Source: Rahnella laticis (GTDB lineage: Bacteria > Pseudomonadota > Gammaproteobacteria > Enterobacterales > Enterobacteriaceae). From it: DNA of 64,000 bases. The stretch is taken from contig NZ_JADOBI010000018.1 of assembly GCF_015644585.1 (NCBI RefSeq), positions 1-64,000 on the forward strand. The letters run 5' to 3'. The translations under genes were made by a program, and so were the position numbers. Below are positions 1 to 9,379 of this stretch, one piece after another (position 1 is the stretch's first letter; every line of letters starts with the position of its first letter). The notes under the pieces were generated by a model, which did no database searches, was not told the DNA's origin, and saw only the letters and a list, made by a program, of their open reading frames with translations.

Positions 1-288
1 CCAGCCGGGGCCGAACATGCCGACCGGCGCGGGCGTGCCGGTTTTGTAACTGCTGTAGCTGCGCGAAAGCACAAAGGGCAGCAGCGCGGGCAGTGCGATA
101 TCGGTCTCGCCGGGCAGAACTTTTGCACCGAGCGACGGGTTCACGGGGCTGCCTTCCAGCACGCCGCCGGGACAGACGGAACATGCCACGCCGGTGGGCG
201 CGCCAATCATCACGCCCAGTGAGCCCTGCACAACCGGGCCGCCGATGGCAGTCATATCATGCTGACGTGCAGCGGGAAATCCTGTCAT
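1..288 (-). CDS. PAAR-domain Rhs protein, N-terminal part (cut by window start)
   Basis: Partial: the first 96 codons, running off the left edge. It starts MTGFPAARQHDMTAIGGPV, a PAAR-type beginning, and continues into GSPVNPSLGAKVLPGETDI and SYSSYKTGTPAPVGMFGPGW, the conserved entry into the Rhs shell. PAAR proteins cap the VgrG spike of the type VI secretion system, and Rhs proteins enclose a C-terminal toxin. The start is supported by AGGA about 8 bases upstream. It begins 19 bases after vgrG ends, so the two are almost surely co-transcribed and the protein is the cargo of that VgrG. The toxin and immunity genes lie outside the window, so the effector activity cannot be stated. Confidence 0.85.
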   Translation of the reverse strand, partial: MTGFPAARQHDMTAIGGPVVQGSLGVMIGAPTGVACSVCPGGVLEGSPVNPSLGAKVLPGETDIALPALLPFVLSRSYSSYKTGTPAPVGMFGPGW

Positions 289-307
289 GAGTAAGTCCTT
301 TTAGGTG

Positions 308-2473
308 TTAAAAATCCATAGCTAATGGAGGAATTGAGCCTTTTTGGTTAGTGTCACTGTCGGTATCTGTGTCAGCCGGGGGGGGCGGCGCAGGTGCTGA
401 TGCACCGCAGTTGAGGTTTATCAGCAGAGAATCCGCGTTGACAAACTTTGTGCCCTGAAGATTAATTTCCAGACCGGAGATAAACACTTTTCCCTCTTTG
501 GTCAGTACGATTTTTGCCCCCCCACAGCCCAGCTCAAGATGATCACCAGCGGAATAAAGCGAGACGCTGCCCACGCTTTCGGTTTTCCTGTTGCCTACAT
601 TCACTGTCATTTTCTTTCCAGCAGTAACGCTGTAATTCGAACCTACCAGCAATGTTTTAGCGACGCCGATTTGAGAGGTTTGTGTGACCCCTACCGTGGT
701 GTTCATGACGCCAGTCACGCTGACCTGATAGGCCATGCCAACCGTTAAGGCACTGATAAGACCTACGTTTTCTGTTTTAAAAAATTTAATGGTTTCGGAC
801 TGGTTTTTATCAATCTTCACAATCTGATTAGCTGTGATGGTTTCAATCTGGTTTGCTCCGATATTTTGGATCTGGTTTTTCGTAATAGTCACTATCTGAT
901 TGCCTCCGACGTTTTCTGTATGGTTTGCCACCACATCAGTTTTACGGTTGTTCAGCACTTTGGTTTTCATGTCCTTCTGTGCGTGCATCGACAACAATTC
1001 GTTACCTGTGGCATCCTCAAACATCAGCTCATTGTAGCCACTGCCCTTATAGGTCTGGGAGCGGATCGCCATCTGCGTTTTTGTTCCAGGTAAGCTACCC
1101 GGTGAACGGTTGCTGGCATGGTAGGTGCGGCCGGTGATGATTGGCTGATCGGGATCGCCGTTAAGGAAGTCAACGATCACCTCCTGCCCGATACGGGGGA
1201 TGGCGATATTGCCAAATCCAGTACCTGCCCATGCCTGTGAAACACGTATCCAGCATGAGCTGCCATCATCAGCTTTGTTATAGCGATCCCAGGCAAATTT
1301 CACCTTAACGCGGCCATGCTCGTCACAAAAAATTTCTTCTCCTGGCGGGCCGGTGACGATGGCAATCTGAGGGCCATCGATGCTTGGTTTTGGAAGAGGG
1401 GCGGGCCGCCATGTTGTCGAGGCGGGGATCACTTCAAATGTATTACTCAGGCTGGTTCCCTGGCCTTCGCTGCCAATAAGAGCCTGCGGCTGATTGCCTC
1501 GCATTTCGGTGCTAACGACCTGCCATTTTGCATTCAGATCTTCGCGGGGATGATCGGTCAGGGAGAAGCAAACCCCGGGTTGTAATTGTGGGGTGTTGCT
1601 GCTGCCAACGACCACATCAGCATTGTTACGCCAGCCTTCAATCTGATAACGGGAAAAGTCTTCACCGTGCTGCTCATCCTTGAAACGTCCCGGGTAATCA
1701 AAAATCTCATACATACCCCGCTGATACTTAAGCGCTGAAGATTGCTCCTGATAACGGGCCGCCCAATTGGGGGCGGTAAAGGTGTAATCCTGAGTAGTGA
1801 CCTGAGAAGGCCTGATCTGCGCACTGCGTCGGAAATTGTTGATGCAATAAGTTTCAACCTCGGAGGCCGCATTTGGGTTGTACGGCAGGCTTCCCTGACT
1901 ACTCAGTACGCTACAGTTATCCGCAAAGGTGAGTTTCTGAGTGCCGGACTCCAGAGATTCTTCTTCGTAAAAAAATATGCCTTCTTCTGCGACCAGGCGG
2001 GAAATGAAATCGAAATCACTCTCCATAAACTGAACGCAAAATTCGCGACGACCATGTACTGATCCGAAAAGAGTGTCGTGCTTGTGGATGCCCATTTCTT
2101 CGAGCAACGGCCTGATTATGTTCGCGATATCTTCATTCTGAAAACTCCGGCAGTTACGGCGATGCGAACTGCGCCAGAACTCCGGGCGAAGAATCATTCG
2201 ATAAAGTGTCTGATGTTTACCGGTATCGCCTTGCTCGCAAAACACAACGATCCCGCGTACCCGTCGTTTTATTTCTTCACCCTGCCAGATGGTGAGCGTT
2301 GCTTTCTCGTCCAGCACCTTTTCGAATCCGATAGCCGGATCGGTGCTGGCAAGTGTGAGGCGCAGGGTGAAAAGCTCTGAATAAGACTGGGAGAGTTCAA
2401 AGTTCACTACGGCGAAAGTATTCTCAGGCGTACTGCCCGCAGTGAAGGTAAAACGAGTGCCATTGACCGGCAT
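308..2473 (-). CDS. vgrG: Type VI secretion tip protein VgrG (TssI)
   Basis: A 721-residue VgrG, the trimeric spike that is loaded on the Hcp tube and pushed into target cells. The N-terminal half is the gp27-like part (FSLTDHPRED region near residue 300). The gp5-like OB region holds the typical GEEIFCDEHGRVKVKFAWDR and GFGNIAIPRIGQEVIVDF stretches (about residues 365-430). After about residue 500 come short repeats built on NQI-x(1-3)-I (GGNQIVTITKNQIQNIGANQ), which form the triple-stranded beta-helix needle. The tail ends in a Pro-rich, Asp/Thr-rich stretch (APAPPPPADTDTDSD) and no obvious enzymatic domain follows, so cargo is probably carried by the adjacent PAAR/Rhs protein. No other T6SS structural gene is in the window, so this is an orphan vgrG-rhs pair as far as can be seen. 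Confidence 0.95.
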   Translation of the reverse strand: MPVNGTRFTFTAGSTPENTFAVVNFELSQSYSELFTLRLTLASTDPAIGFEKVLDEKATLTIWQGEEIKRRVRGIVVFCEQGDTGKHQTLYRMILRPEFWRSSHRRNCRSFQNEDIANIIRPLLEEMGIHKHDTLFGSVHGRREFCVQFMESDFDFISRLVAEEGIFFYEEESLESGTQKLTFADNCSVLSSQGSLPYNPNAASEVETYCINNFRRSAQIRPSQVTTQDYTFTAPNWAARYQEQSSALKYQRGMYEIFDYPGRFKDEQHGEDFSRYQIEGWRNNADVVVGSSNTPQLQPGVCFSLTDHPREDLNAKWQVVSTEMRGNQPQALIGSEGQGTSLSNTFEVIPASTTWRPAPLPKPSIDGPQIAIVTGPPGEEIFCDEHGRVKVKFAWDRYNKADDGSSCWIRVSQAWAGTGFGNIAIPRIGQEVIVDFLNGDPDQPIITGRTYHASNRSPGSLPGTKTQMAIRSQTYKGSGYNELMFEDATGNELLSMHAQKDMKTKVLNNRKTDVVANHTENVGGNQIVTITKNQIQNIGANQIETITANQIVKIDKNQSETIKFFKTENVGLISALTVGMAYQVSVTGVMNTTVGVTQTSQIGVAKTLLVGSNYSVTAGKKMTVNVGNRKTESVGSVSLYSAGDHLELGCGGAKIVLTKEGKVFISGLEINLQGTKFVNADSLLINLNCGASAPAPPPPADTDTDSDTNQKGSIPPLAMDF

Positions 2474-2664
2474 GATGTTAGTCCTTTAACTGATGGAATC
2501 ATTGATAGAATGATAGAGTTTTTAAATACTCATAATTGAAATAAATACAATTAAATCAATTGATTATTAAAATTCAGGCAAAGGTAGACTTGTCGGGCAG
2601 AAGTAACCGAGAGGAAGATCACAAAGGGATAAACAGTTAAGAGAAATTGATATTTTTAAAGGCA

Positions 2665-2703
2665 ATAAAATTTTACCCACCAGAAAACTGATGGGCAAAT
2701 TCT
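2665..2703 (-). terminator. Rho-independent terminator after garD
   Basis: Read on the minus strand, CCCATCAG-TTTT-CTGGTGGG forms an 8-bp stem (one G:T pair), followed by TAAAATTTTATT. It lies just past the garD stop. The remainder of 2474-2720 is AT-rich upstream sequence of vgrG without a recognisable gene. Confidence 0.7.
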
Positions 2704-2720
2704 TCCCGAAACCCTAAAAC

Positions 2721-4292
2721 TCAGGTCACCGGTGCCGGGTTGAATACGGCGAGGGCATTGTGGATACCCCAGGTATCTGACCAGGTTTTCTTACGGCCGC
2801 TGGCGATATCCAGAATAAAACGGAACAACTCCCAGCCGACGTCTTCGATGGTGGCATCGCCGGTGGCAATCGTGCCTGCGTTGATGTCCATCAGGTCATG
2901 CCAGCGGTTTGCCAGTGTGGTGCGCGTTGCCATCTTAATGACCGGAACCGCCAGCAGGCCGTAGGGCGTACCGCGACCGGTGGTGAACACCTGCACGGTA
3001 ATACCTGACGCCAGTTGCTGCGTCCCGCAAACAAAATCGCTGGCAGGCGTGGCGGCGTAGATCAGGCCTTTTTTCGTCGGACGCTGTCCGGGTGACAGAA
3101 CTTCCGAGATAGCGCTGGTGCCGGATTTGGCAATCGAGCCGAGCGCTTTTTCGACCACGTTCGCGAGACCGCCTTTTTTGTTGCCCGGTGACGGGTTGGC
3201 GCTGCGATCTGTCTGGCCCATCGACAGGTAATTATCGTACCAGGCCATTTCTTCCAGCAGGCGTTTCCCGACATCCACATCCGCCGCGCGCGGTGTCAGC
3301 AGATGGATGGCGTCGCGGACTTCGGTGACTTCGGAGAACATCACGGTTGCACCGCAGCGCACCAGCAGATCAGATGCAAAACCGACTGCCGGATTCGCCG
3401 TGACGCCTGAGAACGCGTCGCTGCCGCCACATTGTGTGCCGACGACCAGATCCGACGCCGGGCAGGTTTCGCGCTGGCGGCGGTTCAGGCGTTCGAGATG
3501 GAACTGCGCGACGGTGAGAATATCGTCCACCATCGACTGAAAGCCGACGTGCTGTTCATCCTGCAAACGCACGATGTGGGTGTCATCGAGCGAAATCGCC
3601 TGCACGTCCGGCGTACCTTCCAGCAGACGTTCCGGCTGCAATTTCTCGCAACCCAGCCCGACGACCATCACTTCGCCGCCAAAATTCGGGTTCAGCGCCA
3701 GATTGTGGATAGTGCGGATCGGCACAATGGCAGCGGGCGCGTTGATTGCCACGCCGCAGCCGTAAAGGTGATTGAGCGCGACAACGCCGTCAACATTGGG
3801 GAATTTGGGCAATAAATCACGCTCGATGATTTTCACCACGTAATCCACCACGCCCGCCACGCAGTGAACGCTGGTGGTGATCCCCAGAAGGTTTTTCGTG
3901 CCGACGCTGCCGTCGGCATTGCGATAACCTTCAAAGGTGTAACCTTCCAGCGGCGGCAACGGTTGCGGGACGCGTGTCGCCAGCGGCAGGCTGTTGAGTT
4001 CCGGCGCAACCGGCAGCTCTACCAGGGATTCATCAATCCAGCCGCCTTGCGCAATATCCCGAACGGCATATCCAATGACTTCACCATAACGAATTATATC
4101 GCCGCCCTTCGCAATAGGGGTTAAAGCCACTTTGTGGCCTTGCGGGATATGCTCAATTAATTCCAGACCGTTAGAAAATCGGGTGCCGGCCTTTAAACCA
4201 TTGTCATTAACAATAATAGCAACGTTATCGCTTTCGTGAACCTTTATAAAAAGCGCTTCGGTAGCATGTTCTTTATCTTTATTACGTGACAT
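2721..4292 (-). CDS. garD: Galactarate dehydratase (L-threo-forming)
   Basis: 523 residues, the same length as E. coli GarD and very similar throughout. It dehydrates D-galactarate to 5-keto-4-deoxy-D-glucarate, the first step of galactarate breakdown. The N-terminal SAF-like domain carries [16 protein letters not shown]. The catalytic part has [51 protein letters not shown] and the conserved C-terminal end [15 protein letters not shown]. An RBS-like GGAG precedes the start. It is transcribed away from garL-garR-garK, whose products take the keto-deoxy acid to 2-phosphoglycerate, so the two units together form the pathway. The shared 650-base intergenic region probably controls both. Confidence 0.97.
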   Translation of the reverse strand: MSRNKDKEHATEALFIKVHESDNVAIIVNDNGLKAGTRFSNGLELIEHIPQGHKVALTPIAKGGDIIRYGEVIGYAVRDIAQGGWIDESLVELPVAPELNSLPLATRVPQPLPPLEGYTFEGYRNADGSVGTKNLLGITTSVHCVAGVVDYVVKIIERDLLPKFPNVDGVVALNHLYGCGVAINAPAAIVPIRTIHNLALNPNFGGEVMVVGLGCEKLQPERLLEGTPDVQAISLDDTHIVRLQDEQHVGFQSMVDDILTVAQFHLERLNRRQRETCPASDLVVGTQCGGSDAFSGVTANPAVGFASDLLVRCGATVMFSEVTEVRDAIHLLTPRAADVDVGKRLLEEMAWYDNYLSMGQTDRSANPSPGNKKGGLANVVEKALGSIAKSGTSAISEVLSPGQRPTKKGLIYAATPASDFVCGTQQLASGITVQVFTTGRGTPYGLLAVPVIKMATRTTLANRWHDLMDINAGTIATGDATIEDVGWELFRFILDIASGRKKTWSDTWGIHNALAVFNPAPVT

Positions 4293-4481
4293 AACTGTCT
4301 CCGCTTTATTAAATATCCCGAAAGAAGGCTTCAGGTAATTCTCTGAACGTTACGCTGACACTCTTGCTGTCCGTACGGAAGAGGGAGTTCATTATAAAGG
4401 ACTGATGGCGGAAGCTCATTGTGCAACTGACTAGCTTTTTGCCCGCAGAGCGTCATTCTGTGGGGCAGGTGACAGATTAAA

Positions 4482-4497
4482 TGTGATGAACATCACC
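4482..4497. promoter_or_regulatory. Probable CRP site
   Basis: TGTGATGAACATCACC matches the CRP pattern TGTGA-N6-TCACA with one change. Its place between divergent catabolic genes fits catabolite control. It lies about 190 bases upstream of the garD start and about 450 upstream of garL. Confidence 0.7.
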
Positions 4498-4523
4498 CTT
4501 TGTTTTGCAGGGATATCAGGTTT

Positions 4524-4610
4524 TCACAATCTGTGATTCTCCTCCCACGCTGATGTGTGGATGCAAAAGAATAGTCACAATAACATCGTTCATTCTTGTG
4601 CGATTGCACA
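4524..4610. promoter_or_regulatory. Two short palindromes in the gar control region
   Basis: TCACA-ATC-TGTGA (4524-4536) and TGTGC-GATT-GCACA (4597-4610) are perfect short inverted repeats 73 bases apart. They could be operator half-site pairs for the pathway regulator. No motif knowledge allows a firm assignment to CdaR. Confidence 0.35.
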
Positions 4611-4944
4611 GTGTTATTTTGAGCCCTGTTTTTTATACTGTATTGGCTCTCCGGAAGCATTTTGGAACACCTTGGGAGCTAATTTAACGCAAGGGTAAAT
4701 GCAAGAAATGCGGGTGCTATATAAGTTTTTTTCGCAGGAAATAATAGAAAGTAGAAAAATAAAACAGTATTCCAAAACTGAATTTTTTCCTGCGAAGAAT
4801 TCTGCATAAATAGTGTGATGTACAACATGAGAGTTCAGCTCCGGCCCGATGCGGCTGAACCTAAACGTCTGAAACTCGAAAACAGTAAATTGCGATGGCG
4901 GGTTTTCCGGGCACTCCGGCTCCCGCTCCATAACGAGGTTAGAG

Positions 4945-5715
4945 ATGAGTAATCAAATGATTCCAAACCGGTTCCGCCAGGACTTATTGCAAGGGAAAAC
5001 CCTGATTGGCTGCTGGTCAGCGCTGTGCAACCCGATCTCCACAGAAGTGCTCGGTGTGGCGGGTTTCGACTGGCTGCTGCTTGATGGCGAACACGCGCCG
5101 AATGATGTCACGACGTTTGTTCCGCAGCTGATGGCGCTGAAAGGCAGCCGCAGTGCGCCGGTTGTGCGCCCGCAATTTAATGATCCGGTCGTCATCAAAC
5201 GTCTGCTGGATATCGGTTTCTACAACTTCCTGATCCCGTTCGTTGAAACGCAGGAACAGGCTGAGCGCGCCGTGGCCTCTACCCGTTATCCGCCAGCGGG
5301 GATCCGCGGCGTTTCGGTTTCTCACCGCAGCAATATGTTCGGCACCGTGCCGGATTATTTCACCAGTATTAACGACAACATCGCGGTGATGGTGCAGATC
5401 GAAAGTCAGCAAGGCGTCGACAACCTTGATGCGATTGCGGCCGTTGACGGCATCGACGGCATCTTTGTCGGCCCGAGCGATCTGGCTGCGGCCATGGGAC
5501 ATCTCGGTAATGCCGGGCACCCGGAAGTTCAGGCGGCAATCCGTCACATTTTTGAACGTGCAAAAGCACACGGCAAGGCCAGCGGCATTCTGGCACCGGT
5601 TGAAGCGGATGCTCGTCGCTATCTGGACTGGGGCGCAACCTTTGTTGCCGTCGGCAGTGATCTAGGCGTTTTCCGCGCCGGTACTCAGGCGCTGTGCGAT
5701 CGCTTCACCAAGTGA
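4945..5715 (+). CDS. garL: 5-keto-4-deoxy-D-glucarate aldolase
   Basis: A 256-residue class II aldolase of the HpcH/HpaI family. It cleaves 5-keto-4-deoxy-glucarate to pyruvate and tartronate semialdehyde in the cytoplasm. Family marks seen are [14 protein letters not shown] (catalytic His/metal region), [50 protein letters not shown] (metal-binding Glu) and [14 protein letters not shown] (metal-binding Asp). The gene starts the garL-garR-garK cluster, 37 bases before garR, whose product reduces the tartronate semialdehyde made here. An RBS-like GAGGTTAGAG precedes the ATG. Confidence 0.96.
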   Translation: MSNQMIPNRFRQDLLQGKTLIGCWSALCNPISTEVLGVAGFDWLLLDGEHAPNDVTTFVPQLMALKGSRSAPVVRPQFNDPVVIKRLLDIGFYNFLIPFVETQEQAERAVASTRYPPAGIRGVSVSHRSNMFGTVPDYFTSINDNIAVMVQIESQQGVDNLDAIAAVDGIDGIFVGPSDLAAAMGHLGNAGHPEVQAAIRHIFERAKAHGKASGILAPVEADARRYLDWGATFVAVGSDLGVFRAGTQALCDRFTK

Positions 5716-5752
5716 ACCGGTCTCATCACATCAATATAAAGAGGATACCCGA

Positions 5753-6637
5753 ATGAAAATTGGCTTTATTGGTTTAGGCATCATGGGCAAACCTATGAGC
5801 AAAAACCTGCTGAAAGCAGGTTATGAGGTTGTCGTGATGGACCGTAATCAGGACGCGGTCGGCGAAGTGGTGAAACTGGGCGCAACGTCGGCGGAAACAC
5901 CGAAAGCCGTCGCGGCGCTTTCTGACGTCATCATCACCATGCTGCCGAATTCACCGCAGGTCAGAGAAGTGGCGCTGGGTGAAAATGGCCTGATTGAGGG
6001 CGCGCGTCCGGGCACGATTTTCATCGACATGAGCTCTATCGCACCGCTGGCCAGCCGTGAAATCAGCCAGGCGCTGGCCGTGAAAGAAATCGCGATGCTC
6101 GATGCGCCGGTATCAGGCGGCGAACCGAAAGCCATCGACGGCACCATGTCCGTCATGGTCGGCGGTGATAAAGCGGTCTTCGACAAATGTTATGAAATCA
6201 TGAAATCCATGGCCGGTTCCGTGGTGCATACCGGTGATATCGGCGCAGGTAACGTCACCAAACTGGCGAATCAGGTCATTGTGGCGCTGAACATTGCGGC
6301 AATGTCCGAAGCGCTGGTTCTGGCGACCAAAGCGGGCGTGGATCCTGATTTAGTTTTCCAGGCGATTCGCGGCGGTCTGGCGGGAAGTACAGTTCTGGAA
6401 GCAAAAGCGCCGATGGTGATGGATCGCAACTTCAAACCGGGGTTCCGCATCGATTTGCATATCAAAGATTTAGCCAATGCACTGGACACTTCTCATGGCG
6501 TCGGCGCGCAGCTGCCTCTGACCTCGCTGGTCATGGAAATGATGCAGGCACTGAAAGCGGATGGTCACGGGCAATCTGACCATAGCGCCATTGCACGCTA
6601 TTATGAAACCTTAGCGAAGGTTGAAGTTACCCGTTAG
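5753..6637 (+). CDS. garR: 2-hydroxy-3-oxopropionate (tartronate semialdehyde) reductase
   Basis: 294 residues, member of the 3-hydroxyisobutyrate dehydrogenase family. It reduces tartronate semialdehyde to D-glycerate with NAD(P)H. The N-terminal Rossmann motif is GFIGLGIMGKPMSKNLLKAG. The substrate-binding DAPVSGGEPKAIDGT follows near residue 120, and the catalytic lysine sits in GAGNVTKLANQVIVALN near residue 170. It lies between the aldolase that makes its substrate and the kinase that uses its product. RBS AGAGGA is upstream of the ATG. Confidence 0.97.
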   Translation: MKIGFIGLGIMGKPMSKNLLKAGYEVVVMDRNQDAVGEVVKLGATSAETPKAVAALSDVIITMLPNSPQVREVALGENGLIEGARPGTIFIDMSSIAPLASREISQALAVKEIAMLDAPVSGGEPKAIDGTMSVMVGGDKAVFDKCYEIMKSMAGSVVHTGDIGAGNVTKLANQVIVALNIAAMSEALVLATKAGVDPDLVFQAIRGGLAGSTVLEAKAPMVMDRNFKPGFRIDLHIKDLANALDTSHGVGAQLPLTSLVMEMMQALKADGHGQSDHSAIARYYETLAKVEVTR

Positions 6638-6757
6638 TCTGCGGTGGCAACGTGGCCGAAAATCGTCAAACAGGCCGCGTTTCCCTTCAGGCAGGATGCA
6701 AAACTGACAGGACGCTTTTCCACATCGGCGCGTGCAGTTTATGAAGGTAATGACTTT

Positions 6758-7897
6758 ATGAAAATAGTGATCGCACCGGATTCATACAAAGAAAGTTTGA
6801 CTGCTTTGGATGTGGCAAAAGCCATCGAGAGTGGTTTCCGTGAGATTTTCCCCGAGGCGGAGTACGTCAAACTGCCGGTTGCTGATGGCGGCGAAGGCAC
6901 CGTTGAAGCGATGGTGGCGGCGACCGGGGGCCGCGTCGTTAAGGTGACTGTCACCGGGCCGCTGGGCACGCCGCTTGAAGCCTTCTTCGGGCTATCCGGG
7001 GATGAAAAAATCGCTTTCATTGAGATGGCGGCCGCCAGCGGGCTGGAAAGTGTGCCTGCCGCGCAGCGTAATCCCCTGAAAACCACCTCTTTCGGCACGG
7101 GCGAGCTGATCCATTCCGCCCTCGATCATGGCGTGAAGCATTGCATTATTGGCATCGGCGGCAGCGCCACCAATGATGGCGGGGCAGGCATGATGCAGGC
7201 GCTGGGCGCAAAACTGCTGACCAAAGACGGCAAGCAAATTGGTCAGGGTGGCGGCGAACTGGAAAAACTGCACCATATCGATATCAGCGAACTGGATCCC
7301 AGAATTAAAAAATGCCGCTTCGAAGTGGCCTGTGACGTCACCAATCCGCTGACCGGAAAAGACGGCGCCTCTGCGATCTTCGGGCCGCAAAAAGGTGCGA
7401 CGCCGGAAATGATCGAACAGCTTGACGGCTATCTGCATCATTATGCGCTGGTGATCAAACAGGATCTGGGCATTGACGTTGAGCATGTTCCGGGTGCCGG
7501 CGCGGCAGGCGGAATGGGCGCGGCGTTGTTCGGATTCTGCCATGCTGAACTTCGTCAGGGCATTGAGATTGTCACGGACGCGCTGGGTCTTGATGCGCTG
7601 GTGAAAGACGCCACGCTGGTTATCACCGGCGAAGGGCGTATCGACAGCCAGAGCATCAACGGTAAAGTGCCGATTGGTGTCGCGCGGGTCGCCAAGCGTT
7701 ATAACAAACCTGTCATTGGTATCGCAGGCAGCCTGACCAAAGATGTGGATGTTGTTTACAGCCACGGACTGGACGCCGTTTTCAGCGTGCTTTACAGCGT
7801 GTGTACGCTGGAAGAGGCCCTGAAAAATGCCGCAGACAATCTGCGCAAGTCGGCACGCAATATTGCCGCCACCATTAAGTTATCGCAAAAACTCTGA
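6758..7897 (+). CDS. garK: Glycerate 2-kinase
   Basis: 379 residues from the chosen start; phosphorylates glycerate to 2-phosphoglycerate, which enters glycolysis at enolase. The frame stays open upstream to 6644, but family members begin MKIVIAPDSYKESL, as at 6758, with GAAGG upstream, so the 38 extra codons are left out. Family marks are PVADGGEGTVEAM, IIGIGGSATNDGGAGM, FGPQKGA, PGAGAAGGMGAAL and VITGEGRIDSQSI. It ends the gar cluster and is followed by a strong terminator. The 120-base gap after garR is short and shows no other gene. Confidence 0.96.
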   Translation: MKIVIAPDSYKESLTALDVAKAIESGFREIFPEAEYVKLPVADGGEGTVEAMVAATGGRVVKVTVTGPLGTPLEAFFGLSGDEKIAFIEMAAASGLESVPAAQRNPLKTTSFGTGELIHSALDHGVKHCIIGIGGSATNDGGAGMMQALGAKLLTKDGKQIGQGGGELEKLHHIDISELDPRIKKCRFEVACDVTNPLTGKDGASAIFGPQKGATPEMIEQLDGYLHHYALVIKQDLGIDVEHVPGAGAAGGMGAALFGFCHAELRQGIEIVTDALGLDALVKDATLVITGEGRIDSQSINGKVPIGVARVAKRYNKPVIGIAGSLTKDVDVVYSHGLDAVFSVLYSVCTLEEALKNAADNLRKSARNIAATIKLSQKL

Positions 7898-7913
7898 GCT
7901 GAAACAGTCAGTA

Positions 7914-7953
7914 TAAAAAACCGGTGTTCAGGCCCAGCCTGCGCCGGTTTTTG
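7914..7953 (+). terminator. Rho-independent terminator after garK
   Basis: AAAAACCGG pairs with CCGGTTTTT around an inner CAGGC-CCA-GCCTG hairpin, ending in T-rich sequence. It closes the garLRK unit. Confidence 0.9.
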
Positions 7954-8014
7954 TATTTTATTTGCGGTGATTTTACGTTAGGTTTTAGAGACATTCGCCA
8001 ATGAGAAAACACGC

Positions 8015-9322
8015 ATGTCAGAGACTGATTTTTCGAAGCAGCCGGTAGAAACTCAAACCAAAGGATTAGGAACGCTGAAAGCCGGTGCGCTGACGGGCGA
8101 TATCCGTGCGCAGGGCTGGAATATTCTGCGTGAAGACGTCAGCCTGCCGGTCGCCGTTCTGCTTGAAGAAAGAATCGAACACAATCTTTCCTGGATGCGT
8201 GAATTTATCCAGCGCTACCGCCTGAAACTGGCGCCGCACGGCAAAACGACCATGAGCCCCGAGCTGTATCAGCTGCAAATGGAATACGGCGCGTGGGGCA
8301 TCACGCTGGCAACCGCGCCGCAGGTCAACGCGGCATTTCAGCACGGCGTCCGAAAAGTGATTATGGCGAATCAGCTGGTCGGCAAAGGCAATATGGCGAT
8401 GATCGCTGGACTGCTGCGCGAAGATCCTGATTTTGATTTCACCTGTATTGTGGATTCTGCCGAAAATGTGGACGCGCTCGGGCACTATTTTGCGGGGCAG
8501 CAACTCAGATTGCGGATCATGTTTGAATACGGGATTGCTGGTGGCCGCACCGGGATCCGCACAGATCAGCAGGAAGCCGATGTTCTCGCCGCCGTGAAGC
8601 GCTGGCCGCAATCGCTGGCGTTGGTGGGCGTCGAACTTTATGAAGGAGTCAGCAACGACGAAGCGGTGATCCGCACTTTTCTGCGTCATGTTCTGGCACG
8701 CACCGAAGTGCTGGCGCAGGCCGGGGAATTCGCTGAACCGACGGTGATTCTGACCGGTGCCGGTTCGGCCTGGTTTGACGTAGTGGCGGAAGAACTGACG
8801 CGGGAAGATCCGCATCTGGATGCGCAAAAGCGTTATACGCTGGATATCATTTTGCGTTCGGGCTGTTACGTCACGCACGACGTAGGCGCGTATCAGGCGG
8901 CGCTGGAACGTATGCAAACCAGCAATCCGGTGGCGCGTGAAATGAACAGCAGTTTACAGCCCGCGTTGCAGGTCTGGGCGGCGGTGCAGTCTTTGCCGGA
9001 ACCGGGCAGGGCGATTATCGCCTTAGGTAAGCGCGATGCAGGTTATGACGCCGGTTATCCGAAAGCCGCCGGGCATTTCCGTCCGCGCAGTGCCACGCAG
9101 GCCGGTTACACCACGGTGGTGCCTGCACCTGACGACTGGAAGGTTTACGCGATGATGGATCAGCATGCGTTTATGTCGATCCCGGAAAATGCGGATCTGA
9201 AAGTCGGCGATATGCTGGTGTTCGATATCTGCCATCCGTGCCTGACGTTCGACAAATGGCGTCAGTTATTGCTGGTCAATGAACAATGGGATGTCACCGG
9301 CGCGGTGAAAACCTGGTTCTGA
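8015..9322 (+). CDS. DSD1-like PLP-dependent D-amino-acid dehydratase/aldolase family protein
   Basis: 435 residues, fold-type III PLP enzyme (alanine racemase N-terminal barrel plus D-serine dehydratase-like C-terminal domain). The PLP lysine is expected to be K77 in KLAPHGKTTMSPELYQLQ. The C-terminal domain carries DQHAFM and VFDICHPCLTF, the His and Cys expected to bind the zinc typical of D-serine dehydratases and D-threonine aldolases of this type. The likely role is deamination or cleavage of a D-hydroxy amino acid; the exact substrate cannot be read from sequence. It stands alone between two terminators. The start has only a weak RBS. Confidence 0.8.
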   Translation: MSETDFSKQPVETQTKGLGTLKAGALTGDIRAQGWNILREDVSLPVAVLLEERIEHNLSWMREFIQRYRLKLAPHGKTTMSPELYQLQMEYGAWGITLATAPQVNAAFQHGVRKVIMANQLVGKGNMAMIAGLLREDPDFDFTCIVDSAENVDALGHYFAGQQLRLRIMFEYGIAGGRTGIRTDQQEADVLAAVKRWPQSLALVGVELYEGVSNDEAVIRTFLRHVLARTEVLAQAGEFAEPTVILTGAGSAWFDVVAEELTREDPHLDAQKRYTLDIILRSGCYVTHDVGAYQAALERMQTSNPVAREMNSSLQPALQVWAAVQSLPEPGRAIIALGKRDAGYDAGYPKAAGHFRPRSATQAGYTTVVPAPDDWKVYAMMDQHAFMSIPENADLKVGDMLVFDICHPCLTFDKWRQLLLVNEQWDVTGAVKTWF

Positions 9323-9341
9323 TGCGCTGATTGCGGAAACC

Positions 9342-9368
9342 AAAACGCCCGGCATGACCGGGCGTTTT
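9342..9368. terminator. Bidirectional terminator between the convergent 8015 gene and barA
   Basis: AAAACGCCCGG-CATGA-CCGGGCGTTTT is a perfect 11-bp stem with A and T tails on both sides, so it can serve both converging transcripts. Confidence 0.92.
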
Positions 9369-9379
9369 CTTTTGCGGAT

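Larger units (their letters stand above)
4293..4944. promoter_or_regulatory. Divergent garD / garL control region
   Basis: This 652-base gap separates the divergent garD and garL genes and contains no convincing gene; a 105-codon minus-strand frame inside it (4614-4931) has no family resemblance. In E. coli garP, the galactarate transporter gene, lies directly upstream of garL; it is absent here. The gap holds a CRP-like site and two further short palindromes listed separately. The paired arrangement suggests shared control by a sugar-acid regulator (CdaR in E. coli) plus CRP; this is inference. Confidence 0.6.

Noticed and set aside
4614-4931. 105-codon minus-strand frame in the gar control region
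   Set aside because: No family resemblance, weak composition, and it lies in a regulatory gap between divergent operons.
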